Below, piece after piece: positions 1-11,649 of a stretch of 64,000 nucleotides of DNA. The DNA is from Stenotrophomonas sp. MMGLT7 (GTDB lineage Bacteria; Pseudomonadota; Gammaproteobacteria; Xanthomonadales; Xanthomonadaceae). The position numbers and the translations under genes are program-made. The notes beneath the pieces were generated by a model. That model made no database searches. It worked only from the letters and a program-made list of their open reading frames with translations, and was not told the origin of the DNA. The stretch lies in contig NZ_JAJOZS010000006.1 of assembly GCF_021168555.1 (NCBI RefSeq), forward strand, positions 62,001-126,000, given 5' to 3'. Each line of letters begins with the position of its first letter. Within the stretch, counting starts at the first letter, position 1.

Positions 1-129
1 GAGTGGCTGGTGCTGGGCGTGTTCGCCATCGGCGTGCTGGTGCTGGGCTTCTATCCCAAGCCGCTGACCGACCTGATGGAGCCGTCGATCGCCAAGCTGG
101 TCTCGCAGATCGCGGTCAGCAAGCTGTGA
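1..129 (+). CDS. nuoM: NADH-quinone oxidoreductase subunit M, C-terminal end (partial)
   Basis: Only the last 42 codons are inside the window; the frame is open from base 1 and stops with TGA at 127-129. The tail (EWLVLGVFAIGVLVLGFYP, then KPLTDLMEPSIAKL) has the final hydrophobic helix and the conserved FYPKPL motif of NuoM, an antiporter-like proton-pumping subunit in the membrane arm of respiratory complex I. The gene that follows 31 bp later is nuoN, which is the normal end of a nuo operon and supports the call. The N-terminal part lies outside the window. Confidence 0.85.
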   Translation, partial: EWLVLGVFAIGVLVLGFYPKPLTDLMEPSIAKLVSQIAVSKL

Positions 130-160
130 TCGCCGCGAACGTACTGATTTCCAGGATTTG

Positions 161-1624
161 ATGATGACCACGCCGACGTCCCTGCCGTTGACCGCCGCCG
201 ATATCGCACCGCTCGTGCCCGAGCTGGTGGTGATCGGCGGTGCATTCGTACTGCTGATCCTGGACCTGTTCATCAGCCAGAAGCAGAAGATCTGGACGCA
301 CGTCCTGTCGGTGGCGATCCTGGCCGCGGCCTTCGCGCTGCTCGTCACCGGCACCGGCGGGCAGGGCGAGGTCTTCCATGGCATGTTCGTGCGCGACGCC
401 GCCTCGGACGTGATGAACACGGTGATCGTGCTGCTCAGCGCGCTGACCCTGGTGTACGGCTGGAGCTACCTGCGCGAGCGCGACCTCTACCAGGGCGAGA
501 TCCCGGTGCTGGTGCTGTTCGCCACCGCCGGCATGATGGTGCTGGTCTCGGCCGGCAACCTGCTGATGGCCTACCTGGGGCTGGAGCTGCTGGCGCTGTG
601 CTCGTACGCGCTGGTGGCCTGCAACCGCGACAACCGCCTGGCGACCGAGGCGGCGATGAAGTACATCGTGCTCGGTTCGCTGGCCTCGGGCCTGCTGCTG
701 TACGGCATGTCGCTGATCTACGGCGCCACCGGCACGCTCGGCCTGGCCGGCATCCACGATGCCATCGCCGATTCGTCCGAGCGCACGCTGCTGCTGACCG
801 GCACGATCTTCATGATCGCCGGCGTGGCCTTCAAGCTGGGCGCGGCGCCGTTCCACATGTGGCTGCCGGACGTGTACCAGGGCGCGCCGGCGCCGATCGC
901 GCTGTTCATCAGTTCCGCGCCCAAGCTGGCCGCGTTCGGCATGGCCTACCGGTTGCTGGAAGTGGGCGTGGGCCCGCTGTCGGAGCAGTGGCACTGGCTG
1001 ATCGGCGGCCTGGCGGCGCTGTCGCTGGTGGTCGGCAACCTGATGGCGGTGGCGCAGGGCAACCTCAAGCGCATGCTGGCGTACTCGACCGTTTCGCACA
1101 TCGGCTTCCTGCTGCTGGGCGTGGCCGGCGGCGGGCAGGAGGGTTTCTCCGCCTCGCTGTTCTACGCCATCGGCTACGCGCTGATGTCCACCGCCTCGTT
1201 CGGCGCGATCATCGCACTGTCGCGCGGCGGCTTCGAGGCCGAGAACATCGACGACTTCAAGGGCCTGAACGCGCGCAACCCGTGGATGGCGGGGCTGGTG
1301 CTGCTGATCATGATGTCGCTCGCGGGCGTGCCGCCGTTCCTGGGTTTCTGGACCAAGCTGGCGGTGCTGGGCGCGGCCATCAACGGCGGCATGCTGTGGC
1401 TGGCGATCCTGGGCGTGGTGTGCGCGGTGATCGGCGCGTTCTACTACCTGCGCGTGGTCAAGGTGATGTATTTCGACGAGCCGGTGGGCGAGCCGCTGCC
1501 CGCCAACAACGACCGCGTGCTGGGCCTCGTGCTGAGCGTCAACGCGCTGTTGCTGCTGGTGTCGCCACTGTTCCTCAACAGCATCATCGCCTGGTGCCAG
1601 CAGGCTTTCTCGCAATTGACGTGA
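161..1624 (+). CDS. nuoN: NADH-quinone oxidoreductase subunit N
   Basis: About 487 residues, nearly all membrane helices, as expected for NuoN, the last antiporter-like proton-pumping subunit of complex I in the inner membrane. Recognisable stretches are YLGLELLALCSYALVA, the AAMKYIVLGSLASGLLLYG helix, FKLGAAPFHMWLPDVYQGAP with the conserved lysine and HMW motif, and SLAGVPPFLGFWTKL. The frame is open from a TTG at 158, but ATG codons at 161 and 164 are better starts; 161 is used. It follows nuoM by 31 bp and is the last gene of the nuo operon. The promoter for the next transcript begins right after its stop. Confidence 0.95.
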   Translation: MMTTPTSLPLTAADIAPLVPELVVIGGAFVLLILDLFISQKQKIWTHVLSVAILAAAFALLVTGTGGQGEVFHGMFVRDAASDVMNTVIVLLSALTLVYGWSYLRERDLYQGEIPVLVLFATAGMMVLVSAGNLLMAYLGLELLALCSYALVACNRDNRLATEAAMKYIVLGSLASGLLLYGMSLIYGATGTLGLAGIHDAIADSSERTLLLTGTIFMIAGVAFKLGAAPFHMWLPDVYQGAPAPIALFISSAPKLAAFGMAYRLLEVGVGPLSEQWHWLIGGLAALSLVVGNLMAVAQGNLKRMLAYSTVSHIGFLLLGVAGGGQEGFSASLFYAIGYALMSTASFGAIIALSRGGFEAENIDDFKGLNARNPWMAGLVLLIMMSLAGVPPFLGFWTKLAVLGAAINGGMLWLAILGVVCAVIGAFYYLRVVKVMYFDEPVGEPLPANNDRVLGLVLSVNALLLLVSPLFLNSIIAWCQQAFSQLT

Positions 1625-1650
1625 TCCAATGACAAAAGACGATTTCGGGC

Positions 1651-1679
1651 TTGCAATCCCGGGGCGGAATCGTCATAAT
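1651..1679 (+). promoter_or_regulatory. Sigma-70-type promoter of the initiator tRNA / rimP-nusA-infB operon
   Basis: A -35 box TTGCAA (1651-1656), a 17-bp spacer and a -10 box CATAAT (1674-1679) stand 12 bp upstream of the mature tRNA 5' end. This predicts initiation near 1686. It lies directly after nuoN, so it separates the nuo operon from the translation-related operon. Box positions are read from the sequence; activity is inferred. Confidence 0.7.
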
Positions 1680-1691
1680 CTCTTTCTCTGC

Positions 1692-1768
1692 TGCGGGGTG
1701 GAGCAGTCTGGCAGCTCGTCGGGCTCATAACCCGAAGGTCGCAGGTTCAAATCCTGCCCCCGCTACCA
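1692..1768 (+). tRNA. metY: Initiator tRNA-fMet (CAT)
   Basis: A 77-nt cloverleaf with anticodon CAT at 1726-1728, flanked by three G:C pairs (GGG/CCC) in the anticodon stem, and a mismatch at the first acceptor position (T1 opposite T72); both are initiator hallmarks. The T-arm reads GGTTCAAATCC and the CCA end is encoded (1766-1768). It precedes rimP-nusA-infB, exactly the place of metY in enterobacteria, and has its own promoter just upstream. Confidence 0.97.
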
Positions 1769-1890
1769 AGTTTTGCGAATGCCGGGATCAAGATGTTTTG
1801 GTCCCGGTTTTTCGAAAAGCTCGGGCTTCGCGAAGACGCATGTTCCCGTCTTTGCAACCGGAATCCAGCGTGACCGGAGTCGTACCGGAC

Positions 1891-1911
1891 AAGGGGCCCA
1901 ACGGGCCCTTT
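1891..1911 (+). terminator. Hairpin between initiator tRNA and rimP
   Basis: Left arm AAGGGGCCC (1891-1899), loop AAC, right arm GGGCCCTTT (1903-1911): nine pairs with one G-U. Only a short T run follows. It may be a leaky terminator or a processing stem separating the tRNA from the rimP mRNA, analogous to the attenuating structures in this leader in E. coli. That role is inferred. Confidence 0.45.
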
Positions 1912-1984
1912 GTCGTTTCCGGAGTTCGGGAAACGCCTCGGGGCAGGTTGGCAAGGGATCCACCAATCACCAACAAGGCAGGCC

Positions 1985-2572
1985 GTGAGCGACAAGGCAA
2001 CGGAAATCGCGAATCTGCTGGCTCCCACCGTGCATGCGCTGGGGCTGGAACTGCTGGGTGCGGAATATCTTCCGGCACCGGGCAGTGCAACGCTGCGCCT
2101 CTACATCGACGTTCCCGTGGCCGAGCAGCCCGGGCGCGTGGTCAATGTCGACGACTGCGAGCGCGTGAGCCGCGAGGTTTCCGCGCAGCTCGATGTGGAG
2201 GACCCGATCAGCGGCAACTACACTCTGGAGGTGTCTTCTCCCGGGGTGGACCGGCCGCTGTTCGCCGCGGCGCAGTTCCTGCGCCATGTCGGCGAGTCGG
2301 CCAAGGTCGGGCTGAAGCTGCCGCAGGACGGTCGCCGCCGGCTGCAGGGGCGGATCGCCAGGGTGGAGGACGACGGATCGATCACGTTCGAGGTGGACGG
2401 CACCGAGTTCGTCGTCGCGTTCGACAATATCGACAAGGCCCGCATCGTTCCCGACTGGGAAGCGCTGGGTCTCGCTCCACGCAAACCAGGCAGGCCCGCC
2501 GCCGGCAAGGCGGGCAAGCCGAACAAGAAACCATCCAACGAGCCAGCGGCCCAAAAGCCGCGCCCGGAGTAA
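1985..2572 (+). CDS. rimP: Ribosome maturation factor RimP
   Basis: 195 residues. RimP binds the 30S precursor and is needed for late 16S rRNA maturation. The frame is open from 1910, but GTG at 1985 preceded by AAGGCAGG is chosen because the conserved sequence starts there ([27 protein letters not shown]). The N-terminal alpha/beta domain contains the [13 protein letters not shown] motif, and a C-terminal SH3-like domain carries [24 protein letters not shown]; the tail after it is Lys/Pro/Ala-rich and disordered. nusA starts 4 bp after the stop, so the two are surely co-transcribed and probably coupled. Confidence 0.95.
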   Translation: MSDKATEIANLLAPTVHALGLELLGAEYLPAPGSATLRLYIDVPVAEQPGRVVNVDDCERVSREVSAQLDVEDPISGNYTLEVSSPGVDRPLFAAAQFLRHVGESAKVGLKLPQDGRRRLQGRIARVEDDGSITFEVDGTEFVVAFDNIDKARIVPDWEALGLAPRKPGRPAAGKAGKPNKKPSNEPAAQKPRPE

Positions 2573-2576
2573 CCAA

Positions 2577-4088
2577 ATGAGCAAGGAACTTTTGCTGGTA
2601 GTGGACGCGGTCGCCAACGAGAAAGGCGTGCCGCGCGAAGTGATCTTCGAAGCCATCGAGGCCGCGCTGGCCTCGGCGGCGAAGAAGCGCTATCCCGACC
2701 AGGACGTGCTGGCGCGCGTGTCGATCGACCGCAAGGACGGCAGCTACGAGACCTTCCGCCGCTGGGAAGTGGTCCCCGACGACGTGGTGATGGAGTCCCC
2801 GGACCGCCAGATCCGCATGATGGACGCGGTCGACGAGGCCGACGGCGTGGAGGTCGGCGACTACATCGAGGAGCAGATCGAGAACCCGGACTTCGGCCGC
2901 ATCGCCGCGCAGGCCGCCAAGCAGGTGATCGTGCAACGCGTGCGCGAGGCCGAGCGCCAGCAGGTGGTCGACGCGTGGAAGGACCGTGTCGGCGAGCTGA
3001 TCACCGGCGTGGTCAAGCGCGTGGAGCGCGGCAGCGTCTACGTCGACCTGGGCGGCAATGCCGAAGGCTTCATTCCCAAGGACAAGGGCATCCCGCGCGA
3101 CGTCGTGCGCGCCGGCGACCGCATCCGTGGCTACCTGGCCGAGGTCCGCTCCGAGCCGCGCGGCCCGCAGCTGTTCATCAGCCGCGCCGCGCCGGAGTTC
3201 ATGATCGAGCTGTTCAAGCTGGAAGTGCCGGAAGTGGGCCAGGGCCTGGTCGAGATCAAGGCCTGCGCGCGCGATCCCGGCGACCGCGCCAAGATCGCCG
3301 TGCTCGCCCACGACAACCGCACCGACCCGATCGGCGCCTGCATCGGCATGCGCGGTTCGCGCGTGCAGGCGGTGTCCAACGAGCTCAACGGCGAGCGCGT
3401 GGACATCGTGCTGTGGAACGAGAACCCGGCCAACTTCGTCATCAACGCGATGGCGCCGGCCGAGGTGCAGTCGATCATCGTCGACGAGGAGAAGCACTCG
3501 ATGGACCTGGCGGTGGCCGAGGACCGGCTGGCGCAGGCCATCGGCAAGGGCGGCCAGAACGTGCGCCTGGCCAGCCGCCTGACCGGCTGGCAGCTCAACG
3601 TGATGACCGCCGACCAGGTGCAGGCCAAGAGCGAGGCCGAGCAGGCCGTGGCCCGCCAGCTGTTCATGGAGAAGCTGGAAGTGGACGAGGAGATCGCCGG
3701 CATCCTGGTGTCGGAGGGCTTCAACACCGTCGAGGAAGTGGCCTACGTGCCGGTCGGCGAGCTGCTGGCGGTGGAGGGCTTCGACGAGGACATCGTCGAG
3801 GAACTGCGCGCCCGCGCCCGCGATGCGCTGCTCAACGAGGCGCTGGCGGCCGAGGAGGAGCATGGCGACGACCAGCCCGCCGAGGACCTGCTGGCGCTGG
3901 AAGGCATGGACGAGGACACCGCCCACGCGCTGGCCGCGCATGGCGTGCGCACCAGCGAGGAGCTGTCCGACCTGGCGGCCGACGAGATCGCCGAGTTCGG
4001 CATCGAGGGATTGGACCAGGAGCGCGCCGCGGCGCTGATCCTGGCCGCTCGTGCCGAGGAGATCGCTCGCCTGGAGCGCGGCGAATGA
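2577..4088 (+). CDS. nusA: Transcription termination/antitermination protein NusA
   Basis: 503 residues, full length. NusA binds RNA polymerase and nascent RNA and controls pausing, rho-independent termination and antitermination. In order: N-terminal RNAP-binding domain (about 1-125), S1 domain (about 135-200, GVVKRVERGSVYVDLGGNAEGF), KH1 and KH2 (about 230-345, with IGMRGSRVQAV and IGKGGQNVRLAS as the GxxG loops), then two acidic C-terminal AR repeats (about 365-430 and 440-495) rich in Glu/Asp. The AR repeats are typical of gammaproteobacteria, where they contact the alpha subunit and lambda N. The gene lies between rimP and infB in the classic operon. Confidence 0.97.
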   Translation: MSKELLLVVDAVANEKGVPREVIFEAIEAALASAAKKRYPDQDVLARVSIDRKDGSYETFRRWEVVPDDVVMESPDRQIRMMDAVDEADGVEVGDYIEEQIENPDFGRIAAQAAKQVIVQRVREAERQQVVDAWKDRVGELITGVVKRVERGSVYVDLGGNAEGFIPKDKGIPRDVVRAGDRIRGYLAEVRSEPRGPQLFISRAAPEFMIELFKLEVPEVGQGLVEIKACARDPGDRAKIAVLAHDNRTDPIGACIGMRGSRVQAVSNELNGERVDIVLWNENPANFVINAMAPAEVQSIIVDEEKHSMDLAVAEDRLAQAIGKGGQNVRLASRLTGWQLNVMTADQVQAKSEAEQAVARQLFMEKLEVDEEIAGILVSEGFNTVEEVAYVPVGELLAVEGFDEDIVEELRARARDALLNEALAAEEEHGDDQPAEDLLALEGMDEDTAHALAAHGVRTSEELSDLAADEIAEFGIEGLDQERAAALILAARAEEIARLERGE

Positions 4089-4104
4089 GCCGGCGATGAA
4101 CACC

Positions 4105-4130
4105 GCCCTGACCCGATCAGGGCTTAAAAT
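4105..4130 (+). terminator. Weak hairpin between nusA and infB
   Basis: Stem GCCCTGA (4105-4111), loop CCCGA, stem TCAGGGC (4117-4123), followed by TTAAAA. The stem is only 7 bp with a very short T run, so at most it modulates read-through from nusA into infB. It could instead be an RNA stability element. Confidence 0.3.
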
Positions 4131-4180
4131 CCGCGCTTCCTTCGCATGCGAGGGGGCGCCAACTAGATCATAGGATCCGA

Positions 4181-6784
4181 ATGTCGCAGCAAACCACCAC
4201 CATCCGCAAGCTTGCCGAGCTGGTCAATACGCCGGTCGAGAAACTGCTGGAACAGCTGGCCGAGGCCGGCATGAAGTTCAGCGGTCCCGACCAGGCCGTG
4301 ACCAGTACCGAGAAGATGAAGTTGCTTGGCTTCCTGCGCCGCACCCACGGCAAGAGCGAAGCGCCGGCGGAGGCCGCCGAGGCCGCGCCGAAGAAGATCA
4401 CGCTCAATCGCCGCAAGCTGCAGGAAGTCACGGTCAGTGCCGGGCGCAGCAAGACCACCGTCAACGTCGAGGTGCGGCAGAAGCGCACCTACGTCAAGGC
4501 GGCGGCCGAGAGCGAGGCGCGCAGGCCGGCGGCGACGACCGGGCCGGTGGATGACGAGCGCGCCGAGATCCTGCGCAAGCTGGAGGAATCCAAGCAGCGC
4601 AACCTGGCAGAACAGCAGCGCCTGGCCGAGATCGATCGCCAGCGTGCCGAGGAGGCCGAGCGCAAGCGCAAGCAGGAAGAGGCCGAGCGCCAGCGCGTCG
4701 AGGACGAGCGCAAGGCGGCCGAAGCCGCCGCCAAGGTTGTTGCTGGCGGTCCGGAGGAGGCGCCGGCATCCAGGCCGGTGCGCCAGCCTGCTGCGGCCGC
4801 GCCGAAGGCACCGCCGCGTGCCGCCGACGATCGCAAGCACAAGCCGCGCAGCGGCGAGGAAGACGACGCCGCCAGTCGTTTCGGCGGCAAGCTGCACCTG
4901 TCCGCGGCCGACCGTGCCCGTCGCAGCAACGTGCGCGGCAAGCCCAGGCCGGGTTCGCGCCGGCAGGGCGACCAGTCGCGCAACGGCGGCGGCAGCCACG
5001 GCTTCGAGCGTCCCACCGCACCGGTGGTGCGCGAGGTGGCGATCGGCGACTCCATCACCGTGGCCGACCTGGCGCAGAAGCTCGCGCTCAAGGGCGGCGA
5101 GGTGGTCAAGGCGCTGTTCAAGATGGGCGTGATGGCCACCATCACCCAGACCATCGATTTCGATACCGCCGCACTGGTGACCGAGGAACTGGGCCACAAG
5201 GTCGTGCGTGCCGGGACCGACGACGTCGAAGAGGTGCTGCTGGCGCAGACCGAGGAGACGCAGGGCGAGCAGCGCCCGCGTCCGCCGGTGGTGACCATCA
5301 TGGGCCACGTCGACCACGGCAAGACCTCGCTGCTGGACTACATCCGCCGCACCAAGGTCGCCTCGGGCGAGGCCGGCGGCATCACCCAGCACATCGGCGC
5401 GTACCACGTGCAGACCGGCAAGGGCGTCATCAGCTTCCTCGACACCCCCGGCCATGCCGCCTTCACCTCGATGCGCGCGCGTGGCGCCAAGATCACCGAC
5501 ATCGTGGTGCTGGTGGTGGCGGCCGACGACGGCGTGATGCCGCAGACCAAGGAGGGCGTGCAGCATGCCAAGGCGGCCGGCGTGCCGCTGATCATCGCGA
5601 TCAACAAGATCGACAAGTCCGATGCCGACCCGCAGCGGGTGAAGAACGAACTGCTGGCCGAGGACGTAGTGGCCGAGGAATTCGGCGGCGACACCCAGTT
5701 CGTCGAGCTTTCGGCCAAGACCGGGCAGGGCGTGGACGAGCTGCTCGACGCGATCTCGCTGCAGGCCGAAGTGCTCGAGCTCAAGGCCTCGCCGGAAGGC
5801 CGCGCCAGCGGCGTGGTCATCGAGTCCTCGCTGGACAAGGGCCGCGGCCCGGTGGCGACGGTGCTGGTGCAGCAGGGCAGCCTGAAGAAGGGCGACTACC
5901 TGGTGTGCGGCACCCAGTACGGCCGCGTGCGCGCGCTGTTCGACGAGACCGGCGCCCAGCCCGAGCAGGCGGGGCCGTCGATCCCGGTGCAGGTGCTGGG
6001 CCTGTCGGGCGTGCCCGACGCCGGCGACGACTTCGTCGTGGTCGACGACGAGCGCCTGGCCAAGGACGTGGCGCAGCAGCGCGAGACCAAGCGCCGCGAG
6101 TCGCGCCTGGTGCAGTCCGCCGGCAGCCGCATGGAAGACATCATGGCGCAGATGGGCAAGGGCGAAGGCCAGCAGGTGCTCAACCTGGTGGTCAAGGCCG
6201 ATGTCCAGGGCTCGGTGGAGGCGCTCAAGCAGGCGCTGGTGGCGCTGTCCAACAACGAGATCCGCATCAACGTGATCCACTCCGGCGTGGGCGGCATCAC
6301 CGAGTCCGACGCCAACTCGGCGGTGGCCTCCAAGGCCACGGTGATCGGCTTCAACGTGCGTGCCGACGCCTCGGCGCGGCGCATCATCGAGGCCAACGGC
6401 GTGGACCTGCGCTACTTCTCGATCATCTACGACGTGATCGACCAGGTGAAGCAGGTGGCGTCCGGCCTGCTGGGCGTGGAGATCCGCGAGGAGATCATCG
6501 GCATCGCCGAGGTCCGCGACGTGTTCCGCAGCTCCAAGTTCGGCGCGGTCGCCGGCTGCATGGTCGTGGAGGGCGTGGTCAAGCGCAACAAGCCGATCCG
6601 CGTGCTGCGCGACAGCGTGGTCGTGTTCGAGGGCGAGCTGGAGTCGCTGCGCCGCTTCAAGGAGAACGTCGAGGAGGTCCGCAGCGGTACCGAGTGCGGC
6701 ATCGGCGTGAAGGCCTACAACGACGTCAAGCCCGGCGACCAGATCGAGTGCTTCGAGCGCATCGAGGTCCAGCGCACGCTGTAA
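4181..6784 (+). CDS. infB: Translation initiation factor IF-2
   Basis: 867 residues. IF-2 is the GTPase that places fMet-tRNA on the 30S subunit and promotes 50S joining; the initiator tRNA gene heads the same locus. Domains: N-terminal IF2_N (about 1-52), a long charged Glu/Lys/Arg/Ala linker (about 60-285), a second IF2_N-like segment (about 290-345), the G domain with P-loop GHVDHGKT at residues 375-382, switch II DTPGH and NKID, then domains II-IV ending in the fMet-tRNA-binding C2 region. The ATG at 4181 gives the conserved [15 protein letters not shown] start. The annotated start is the longest form; shorter internal-start isoforms, known in E. coli, cannot be judged. Confidence 0.97.
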   Translation: MSQQTTTIRKLAELVNTPVEKLLEQLAEAGMKFSGPDQAVTSTEKMKLLGFLRRTHGKSEAPAEAAEAAPKKITLNRRKLQEVTVSAGRSKTTVNVEVRQKRTYVKAAAESEARRPAATTGPVDDERAEILRKLEESKQRNLAEQQRLAEIDRQRAEEAERKRKQEEAERQRVEDERKAAEAAAKVVAGGPEEAPASRPVRQPAAAAPKAPPRAADDRKHKPRSGEEDDAASRFGGKLHLSAADRARRSNVRGKPRPGSRRQGDQSRNGGGSHGFERPTAPVVREVAIGDSITVADLAQKLALKGGEVVKALFKMGVMATITQTIDFDTAALVTEELGHKVVRAGTDDVEEVLLAQTEETQGEQRPRPPVVTIMGHVDHGKTSLLDYIRRTKVASGEAGGITQHIGAYHVQTGKGVISFLDTPGHAAFTSMRARGAKITDIVVLVVAADDGVMPQTKEGVQHAKAAGVPLIIAINKIDKSDADPQRVKNELLAEDVVAEEFGGDTQFVELSAKTGQGVDELLDAISLQAEVLELKASPEGRASGVVIESSLDKGRGPVATVLVQQGSLKKGDYLVCGTQYGRVRALFDETGAQPEQAGPSIPVQVLGLSGVPDAGDDFVVVDDERLAKDVAQQRETKRRESRLVQSAGSRMEDIMAQMGKGEGQQVLNLVVKADVQGSVEALKQALVALSNNEIRINVIHSGVGGITESDANSAVASKATVIGFNVRADASARRIIEANGVDLRYFSIIYDVIDQVKQVASGLLGVEIREEIIGIAEVRDVFRSSKFGAVAGCMVVEGVVKRNKPIRVLRDSVVVFEGELESLRRFKENVEEVRSGTECGIGVKAYNDVKPGDQIECFERIEVQRTL

Positions 6785-6805
6785 CCGGGCACGGTCCGCG
6801 ACGAC

Positions 6806-6831
6806 GCTGCCGCTCCTTCCGGGGCGGCAGC
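6806..6831 (+). other. Stable hairpin between infB and rbfA
   Basis: GCTGCCGCTCC (6806-6816), loop TTCC, GGGGCGGCAGC (6821-6831): 11 pairs with one G-U, and no T tract. It is too poor in T for a rho-independent terminator, so it more likely acts as an mRNA stability or processing stem inside the operon. Confidence 0.4.
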
Positions 6832-6862
6832 CGATCCGGATGCCCGTATGGAGGATTGCACC

Positions 6863-7237
6863 ATGCCAACCAAATCGTTCCACCGTACCGACCGCGTGTC
6901 GGCCCAGCTGCGCCGCGAACTGGGCACGCTGGTGCACGCCGCCGTGCGCGAGCATGGCCTGCCGTCGATCAGCGTGTCCGACGTCGAGGTCACCCGCGAC
7001 CTGGCCCATGCCAAGGTGTTCGTCACGGCGTTGCAGCCGGAGCGTTCGGCCGAGGCGATGAAGGGCCTGAAGGACATCGGCTACGAGCTGCGCATGCAGC
7101 TGGCCCATGCGATGAAGCTGCGCCACGTGCCCGAGCTGCACTTCCACTACGACGATTCGGTGGACCGCGGCGAGCGCATCGAGAACCTGCTGCGCGAACT
7201 GCCCGACACGGGCAGCGACGGCGACAGCGGGCGCTGA
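6863..7237 (+). CDS. rbfA: 30S ribosome-binding factor RbfA
   Basis: 124 residues, normal size for RbfA, a KH-type cold-shock factor that binds helix 1 of immature 16S rRNA and assists 30S assembly. Conserved features are the RTDRVSAQLRREL start and the segment VSDVEVTRDLAHAKVFVTAL. An ATG at 6848 is also in frame, but the Shine-Dalgarno GGAGG at 6850-6854 sits 8 bp before ATG 6863, which decides the start. It stands in the infB-rbfA-truB order seen across Proteobacteria. Confidence 0.95.
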   Translation: MPTKSFHRTDRVSAQLRRELGTLVHAAVREHGLPSISVSDVEVTRDLAHAKVFVTALQPERSAEAMKGLKDIGYELRMQLAHAMKLRHVPELHFHYDDSVDRGERIENLLRELPDTGSDGDSGR

Positions 7238-7396
7238 GTCGCTTCCCGGGCCGGCGCGGGCATCGTCGGCGACGGCCGTCCAGTCCCGGACGAGCCGGCG
7301 TTCCCACGGTCCAGCCATCGGGCCGGGCGTGATCCGGCGCGTGGTCCTGCCTGCCGCGGATCGGCGCTGTCCAGGCCCATCAAACGATCAACCGCG

Positions 7397-8314
7397 ATGC
7401 CCCGAATCCCGTTCCGCCGTGTCGACGGCATCCTGCTGCTGGACAAGCCGTCCGGCATGAGTTCCAACCAGGCGCTGCAGGCGGTGCGGCGCCTGCTGCG
7501 CGCCGAGAAGGGCGGCCATACCGGCAGCCTGGATCCCCTGGCCACCGGCCTGCTGCCGCTGTGCCTGGGCGAAGCCACCAAGATCGCCGGCCAGCTGCTG
7601 GGGGCGGACAAGGCCTACGACGCCGAGATCGTGCTCGGCATCACCACCGACACCGACGATGCCGACGGCGCGGTGCTGCGCGTGCGCGAGGTGCCGGCGA
7701 TCGGCCCGGCCACGCTGGAGGCGGCGCTGGCGCCGCTGCGCGGGCGCATCCGCCAGCGCGCGCCGATCTACTCGGCGCTCAAGCAGGGCGGCGAGCCGCT
7801 GTACGCCAAGGCCCGGCGCGGCGAGGCGATCGAGGCGCCCGAGCGCGAGGTGCAGGTGCATGCCATCGAGGTGCTGGAGCACGCGGGCGAACGCCTGCGA
7901 CTGCGCGTCACCTGCGGATCGGGCACCTACATCCGCAGCCTGGCGCGCGACCTGGGCGAGGCGCTGGGCTGCGGCGCGCACATCGCCGCGCTGCGACGGC
8001 TGTGGGTCGACCCGTTCAGGCAGCCGCGGATGGTCACCCTGGACGAACTGCGCGATGCGCTCGCCGCCGACGAGGACGCCGCGGGGCCGTGGCTGCTGCC
8101 ACTGGCCGCGGGCCTGGCCGGCCATCCGCGCATCGAGCTCGACGGCGAGCGGGTACGGCGTTTCCGCATGGGGCAGCGGCAGCGCGATGCCGGGTTTGCC
8201 GCAGGGGAGGTGGCGGTGTTCGACGCCGGCGGACAGCCGGTCGGACTCGGCCGGATCGATCATTCAGGTTTGTTGTCGCCGCAGCGGCTGTTCAATCTCG
8301 CCCGGGAGCCTTGA
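7397..8314 (+). CDS. truB: tRNA pseudouridine(55) synthase TruB
   Basis: 305 residues. TruB makes the universal pseudouridine 55 in the T-loop of tRNAs. The catalytic aspartate is D46 in [14 protein letters not shown]; other family motifs are [22 protein letters not shown]-like [15 protein letters not shown] and the [15 protein letters not shown] segment. A C-terminal PUA-like domain follows (about 245-305). It is preceded by a 159-bp gap without a clear terminator, so it probably belongs to the same transcript as rbfA. Confidence 0.95.
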   Translation: MPRIPFRRVDGILLLDKPSGMSSNQALQAVRRLLRAEKGGHTGSLDPLATGLLPLCLGEATKIAGQLLGADKAYDAEIVLGITTDTDDADGAVLRVREVPAIGPATLEAALAPLRGRIRQRAPIYSALKQGGEPLYAKARRGEAIEAPEREVQVHAIEVLEHAGERLRLRVTCGSGTYIRSLARDLGEALGCGAHIAALRRLWVDPFRQPRMVTLDELRDALAADEDAAGPWLLPLAAGLAGHPRIELDGERVRRFRMGQRQRDAGFAAGEVAVFDAGGQPVGLGRIDHSGLLSPQRLFNLAREP

Positions 8315-8320
8315 GGCGCC

Positions 8321-8349
8321 TTGTCCGCCGCCCCCAACGCCGGTACAAT
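8321..8349 (+). promoter_or_regulatory. Sigma-70-type promoter of rpsO
   Basis: TTGTCC (8321-8326), a 17-bp spacer and TACAAT (8344-8349) lie just after the truB stop and about 110 bp before rpsO. The long leader leaves room for the autogenous S15 binding structure known in E. coli, though I cannot assign that fold by eye. Confidence 0.65.
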
Positions 8350-8460
8350 TTCGCGGCCTTTTACGGCATCTCGCGCCCAGTGCGCATCCCAAGCCAACGG
8401 CGAGTCACGCGGTGCGTCCAGACACGTTCCTGCGGGCCACGCATCTTCCGAGAAAATTCC

Positions 8461-8721
8461 ATGTCCATCGACACCCAGAAAGTCATTGAAGACAACAAGC
8501 GCAGCGGCAACGATACCGGTTCGCCGGAGGTGCAGGTCGCCCTGCTGACCGCCCGCATCGAGCTGCTGACCGAGCACTTCAAGACCCACAAGAAGGATCA
8601 TCACAGCCGCCGCGGCCTGCTGCAGATGGTCAACCGCCGCCGCAGCCTGCTCGACTACCTGAAGGGCAAGGACGCCGACCGCTACAAGGCACTGATCGAG
8701 AAACTCGGCCTGCGCCGCTAA
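8461..8721 (+). CDS. rpsO: 30S ribosomal protein S15
   Basis: 86 residues, slightly shorter than the E. coli protein (89). S15 is a primary 16S rRNA binding protein that helps build the 30S platform and forms an intersubunit bridge. The four-helix signature is clear: [21 protein letters not shown], then [15 protein letters not shown] and [10 protein letters not shown]. It has its own promoter upstream and a strong terminator directly downstream, followed by pnp, the same arrangement as in E. coli. Confidence 0.97.
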   Translation: MSIDTQKVIEDNKRSGNDTGSPEVQVALLTARIELLTEHFKTHKKDHHSRRGLLQMVNRRRSLLDYLKGKDADRYKALIEKLGLRR

Positions 8722-8732
8722 CCGAACCATCC

Positions 8733-8766
8733 GCCGCGGCGCAGCGATGCGCCGCGGCTTCATTTT
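8733..8766 (+). terminator. Terminator after rpsO
   Basis: A perfect 11-bp stem, GCCGCGGCGCA (8733-8743) / TGCGCCGCGGC (8748-8758), with a GCGA tetraloop and the tail TTCATTTT. It ends rpsO transcripts and sets how many continue into pnp. Confidence 0.85.
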
Positions 8767-8872
8767 GGCTGTTCGTAATCCGTACTACCGCCGGCCGGAC
8801 CCGCTCGGCCACCCGTCCTCGGCAAGGGTCGAGAACGGTCCATCGCAGAAAGCATCATCCAAGGAAACCCCC

Positions 8873-10990
<2,118 letters not shown>

Positions 10991-11021
10991 TCGGCCGGCC
11001 ACCGCATCGCGGTCGTGGAGG

Positions 11022-11049
11022 AAAGCGGGCTTCGGCCCGCTTTCTTTTT
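11022..11049 (+). terminator. Terminator after pnp
   Basis: AAAGCGGGC (11022-11030), a TTCG tetraloop, GCCCGCTTT (11035-11043), then CTTTTT. This is a textbook rho-independent terminator closing the metY-pnp operon. Confidence 0.95.
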
Positions 11050-11141
11050 GTGCGTGGTGCCGGCGATGAGGGGAAGTGCCGGTGGCAGCGCCGGCCGGCT
11101 GTGTGGCCCCTGCAAGCGCAGCGCATGCGGGAGGGGCGATG

Positions 11142-11172
11142 CCCTGGGTGCGCTGCGCCTGCCCGGGCTACG
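11142..11172 (-). repeat. GTAGCCCGGGC-type REP element
   Basis: On the minus strand it reads GTAGCCCGGGCAGGCGCAGC followed by GCACCCAGGGC: a GTAG head and an imperfect palindromic stem with GC-rich arms. Related copies are at 16743-16771, 16782-16808 (variant) and 40456-40486. It lies in the otherwise featureless gap between pnp and the DUF3175 gene. Confidence 0.6.
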
Positions 11173-11211
11173 GAGATGCGGGGAAACCGACGCCTGTGAC
11201 AGGCGGCCGCG

Positions 11212-11532
11212 TCAGTGCCGGCGCGGCGGACGCCCGTACAGCTTGCGCAGTTCGTCCTTGGCGCGTTCCAGTACCTGCCGGCGCTGCGCATCCAGGTGGC
11301 GGCCGGCCCGATTGATGTAGAAGGTCAGCATCGACATCGCCGAGCGGTACGGCTCGGCCTTGCGCCGCGAGCTGTGCTCGGCCGAGCGCTTGAGCGAGCG
11401 GGCGATCGAGCGCGGATCGTCGCGTTCGAATACTCCGGGTACCAGGTCCATCGCGTCGCTGGTCTCGGTGACGTGCTGCGACCAGCGCGCCGGTTGGCGC
11501 TTGCCGCCGGCCTTGGCCTGTCCTGTCGTCAT
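11212..11532 (-). CDS. DUF3175 domain-containing protein
   Basis: 106 residues, strongly basic. The sequence matches the DUF3175 pattern as I know it: RWSQHVTETSDAMDL, then VFERDDPRSIARSLKRSAE, SAMSMLTFYINRAGRHL and ERAKDELRKLYGR. No catalytic motif is evident and the function is unknown; members are small, soluble and often found beside stress-related genes. It is transcribed toward pnp and lies 117 bp downstream of another small basic protein on the same strand, so the two may be one unit. Family assignment is from memory of its conserved blocks. Confidence 0.8.
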   Translation of the reverse strand: MTTGQAKAGGKRQPARWSQHVTETSDAMDLVPGVFERDDPRSIARSLKRSAEHSSRRKAEPYRSAMSMLTFYINRAGRHLDAQRRQVLERAKDELRKLYGRPPRRH

Positions 11533-11649
11533 CGGGTTGCCTCCTCGTATCGTCGGAATGGCGGAGATGGGGCGGCCGCGCGAGGTCGACCCAGGGAAAT
11601 CTGGTCCGCGACTGGGTACCGGGGGCGTGACCCCGGCCCACGCGCCAAA

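Noticed and set aside
116-1615. A 499-codon open frame on the minus strand opposite nuoN
   Set aside because: It is the mirror of a GC-rich coding sequence; its protein is His/Gln/Arg-rich with no known motif, while nuoN on the plus strand is clear. Many similar long antisense frames (for example opposite nusA, infB, pnp and lhr) were rejected for the same reason.
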